A DNA stretch of 45,134 nt from Cryomorphaceae bacterium. Lineage in GTDB: Bacteria; Bacteroidota; Bacteroidia; Flavobacteriales; BACL11. The stretch lies in NCBI GenBank assembly GCA_949511925.1, contig CATEYX010000039.1, forward strand, positions 1-45,134, in the 5' to 3' direction. The first letter of the stretch is position 1; every line of letters starts with the position of its first letter. Shown here in pieces: positions 44,669 to 45,134 of this stretch. The notes beneath the pieces are model-generated. The model ran no database searches and was not told where the DNA came from. It saw nothing but the letters and a program-made list of their open reading frames with translations. The position numbers were made by a program, and so were the translations under genes.

Positions 44669-45085
44669 TTAGCAGATGTTATCGAAACAATCTTTTAAAT
44701 TATCAGCAATCATTTCAGCTGACCTTCCTTCAATATGATGACGCTCGATACAGTGCACTAATTTACCATCCTTAAATACAGCAATGGCTGGTGATGAAGG
44801 AGGAAACGGAGCCATATATTCTCTGGCTTTAGCAACAGCACCAATATCTTGACCTGCAAAGACAGTTGCAAAAGTATCTACTTTTTTATCAAATTGAGTT
44901 GTCATTTTAACGGCCGGACGTGCATTACCTGCTGCACAACCACACACTGAATTCACCATTACTAAAACAGTTCCTTCTTTTTTATCTAATAAATCCGATA
45001 CAGCTTCAGCAGTTTTTAATTCAACAAAACCTACTGAGGTTAAATCTTCACGCATTGGAGCGCACATTTCTTCTGGATAATTCAT
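44669..45085 (-). CDS. BrxA/BrxB family bacilliredoxin
   Basis: A 138-residue thioredoxin-fold protein of the YphP/YqiW family with the characteristic CGC motif (NSVCGCAAGNARP, about 47-59). In Firmicutes these proteins remove bacillithiol from S-bacillithiolated proteins, and some Bacteroidota also make bacillithiol, but the thiol used here is unknown. Other family blocks are MAPFPPSSPAIAVF and HCIERHHIEGR. First gene of an operon with heme O synthase. Upstream, TATTTTTA (45102-45109, minus strand) is an imperfect -7 element. Confidence 0.93.
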   Translation of the reverse strand: MNYPEEMCAPMREDLTSVGFVELKTAEAVSDLLDKKEGTVLVMVNSVCGCAAGNARPAVKMTTQFDKKVDTFATVFAGQDIGAVAKAREYMAPFPPSSPAIAVFKDGKLVHCIERHHIEGRSAEMIADNLKDCFDNIC

Positions 45086-45134
45086 AACAATTAATTTTTG
45101 GTAAAAATACGCTTATTTACCTTTTGTTTTTAAA

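Overview
The window looks like chromosomal DNA from a marine-type member of the Bacteroidota, most likely the Flavobacteriales (inference). The DNA is AT-rich and ribosome binding sites of the AGGAGG type are almost absent. Many genes are preceded by the Bacteroidota -7 promoter element TAnnTTTG. It also carries a SprB-like giant adhesin with a PorP/SprF partner and a type B type IX secretion (T9SS) C-terminal domain, an ExbB/ExbD cluster, and a YraN/HflX/RadA/RbfA housekeeping set typical of the phylum. I see no tRNA, rRNA, CRISPR array, insertion sequence, phage gene or recognised defence system. No gene-free stretch exceeds 300 bases.

Layout. 1-375: the end of radA. 383-3802 (minus): hmgA, hppD, bcp and a TPMT-like methyltransferase, apparently one operon, divergent from 3895-6330 (plus): a fumarylacetoacetase-family hydrolase, a flavin-reductase-like protein and superoxide dismutase. 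Together these form a tyrosine/homogentisate catabolic island with oxidative-stress genes at both ends. 6386-8536: ExbB, a small membrane protein and two ExbD proteins, closed by a hairpin terminator. 8587-15452: a CPBP protease, a tRNA-dihydrouridine synthase, a LolC/E-type permease, RbfA, an MsbA-like ABC exporter, HflX and a small membrane protein. 15536-19781: two overlapping secreted amidohydrolase-family genes. 19816-23780: a lipoprotein, a PNPOx-fold protein, TrpS, PlsC, GatC and an LD-carboxypeptidase. 23901-34840: a short MetRS, a secreted esterase, YraN, an RluB-like protein whose catalytic Asp is Asn, an AsmA-like protein, a histidine kinase, an MsrB-MsrA fusion, HemW and a glycosyltransferase. 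35109-43079 (minus): the adhesin and PorP pair. 43221-45085 (minus): a bacilliredoxin, heme O synthase and a DUF420 protein, a small haem/cytochrome-oxidase-assembly operon with its own terminator.

The genome is compact. Convergent genes overlap at their 3' ends four times, and divergent genes can be only 21-38 bases apart. Several -7 elements lie just 4-8 bases before the start codon, which predicts leaderless or nearly leaderless mRNAs.

No complete new system stands out. The observations I would follow up first are: the RluB-like protein that seems to have lost its catalytic aspartate; heme O synthase with no ATG, GTG or TTG start, placed 8 bases behind the bacilliredoxin stop codon; the extended -7 element TAnnTTTGC with predicted leaderless starts; a possible small RNA at about 35003-35088; and the adhesin/PorP pair with about 22 two-cysteine repeats.
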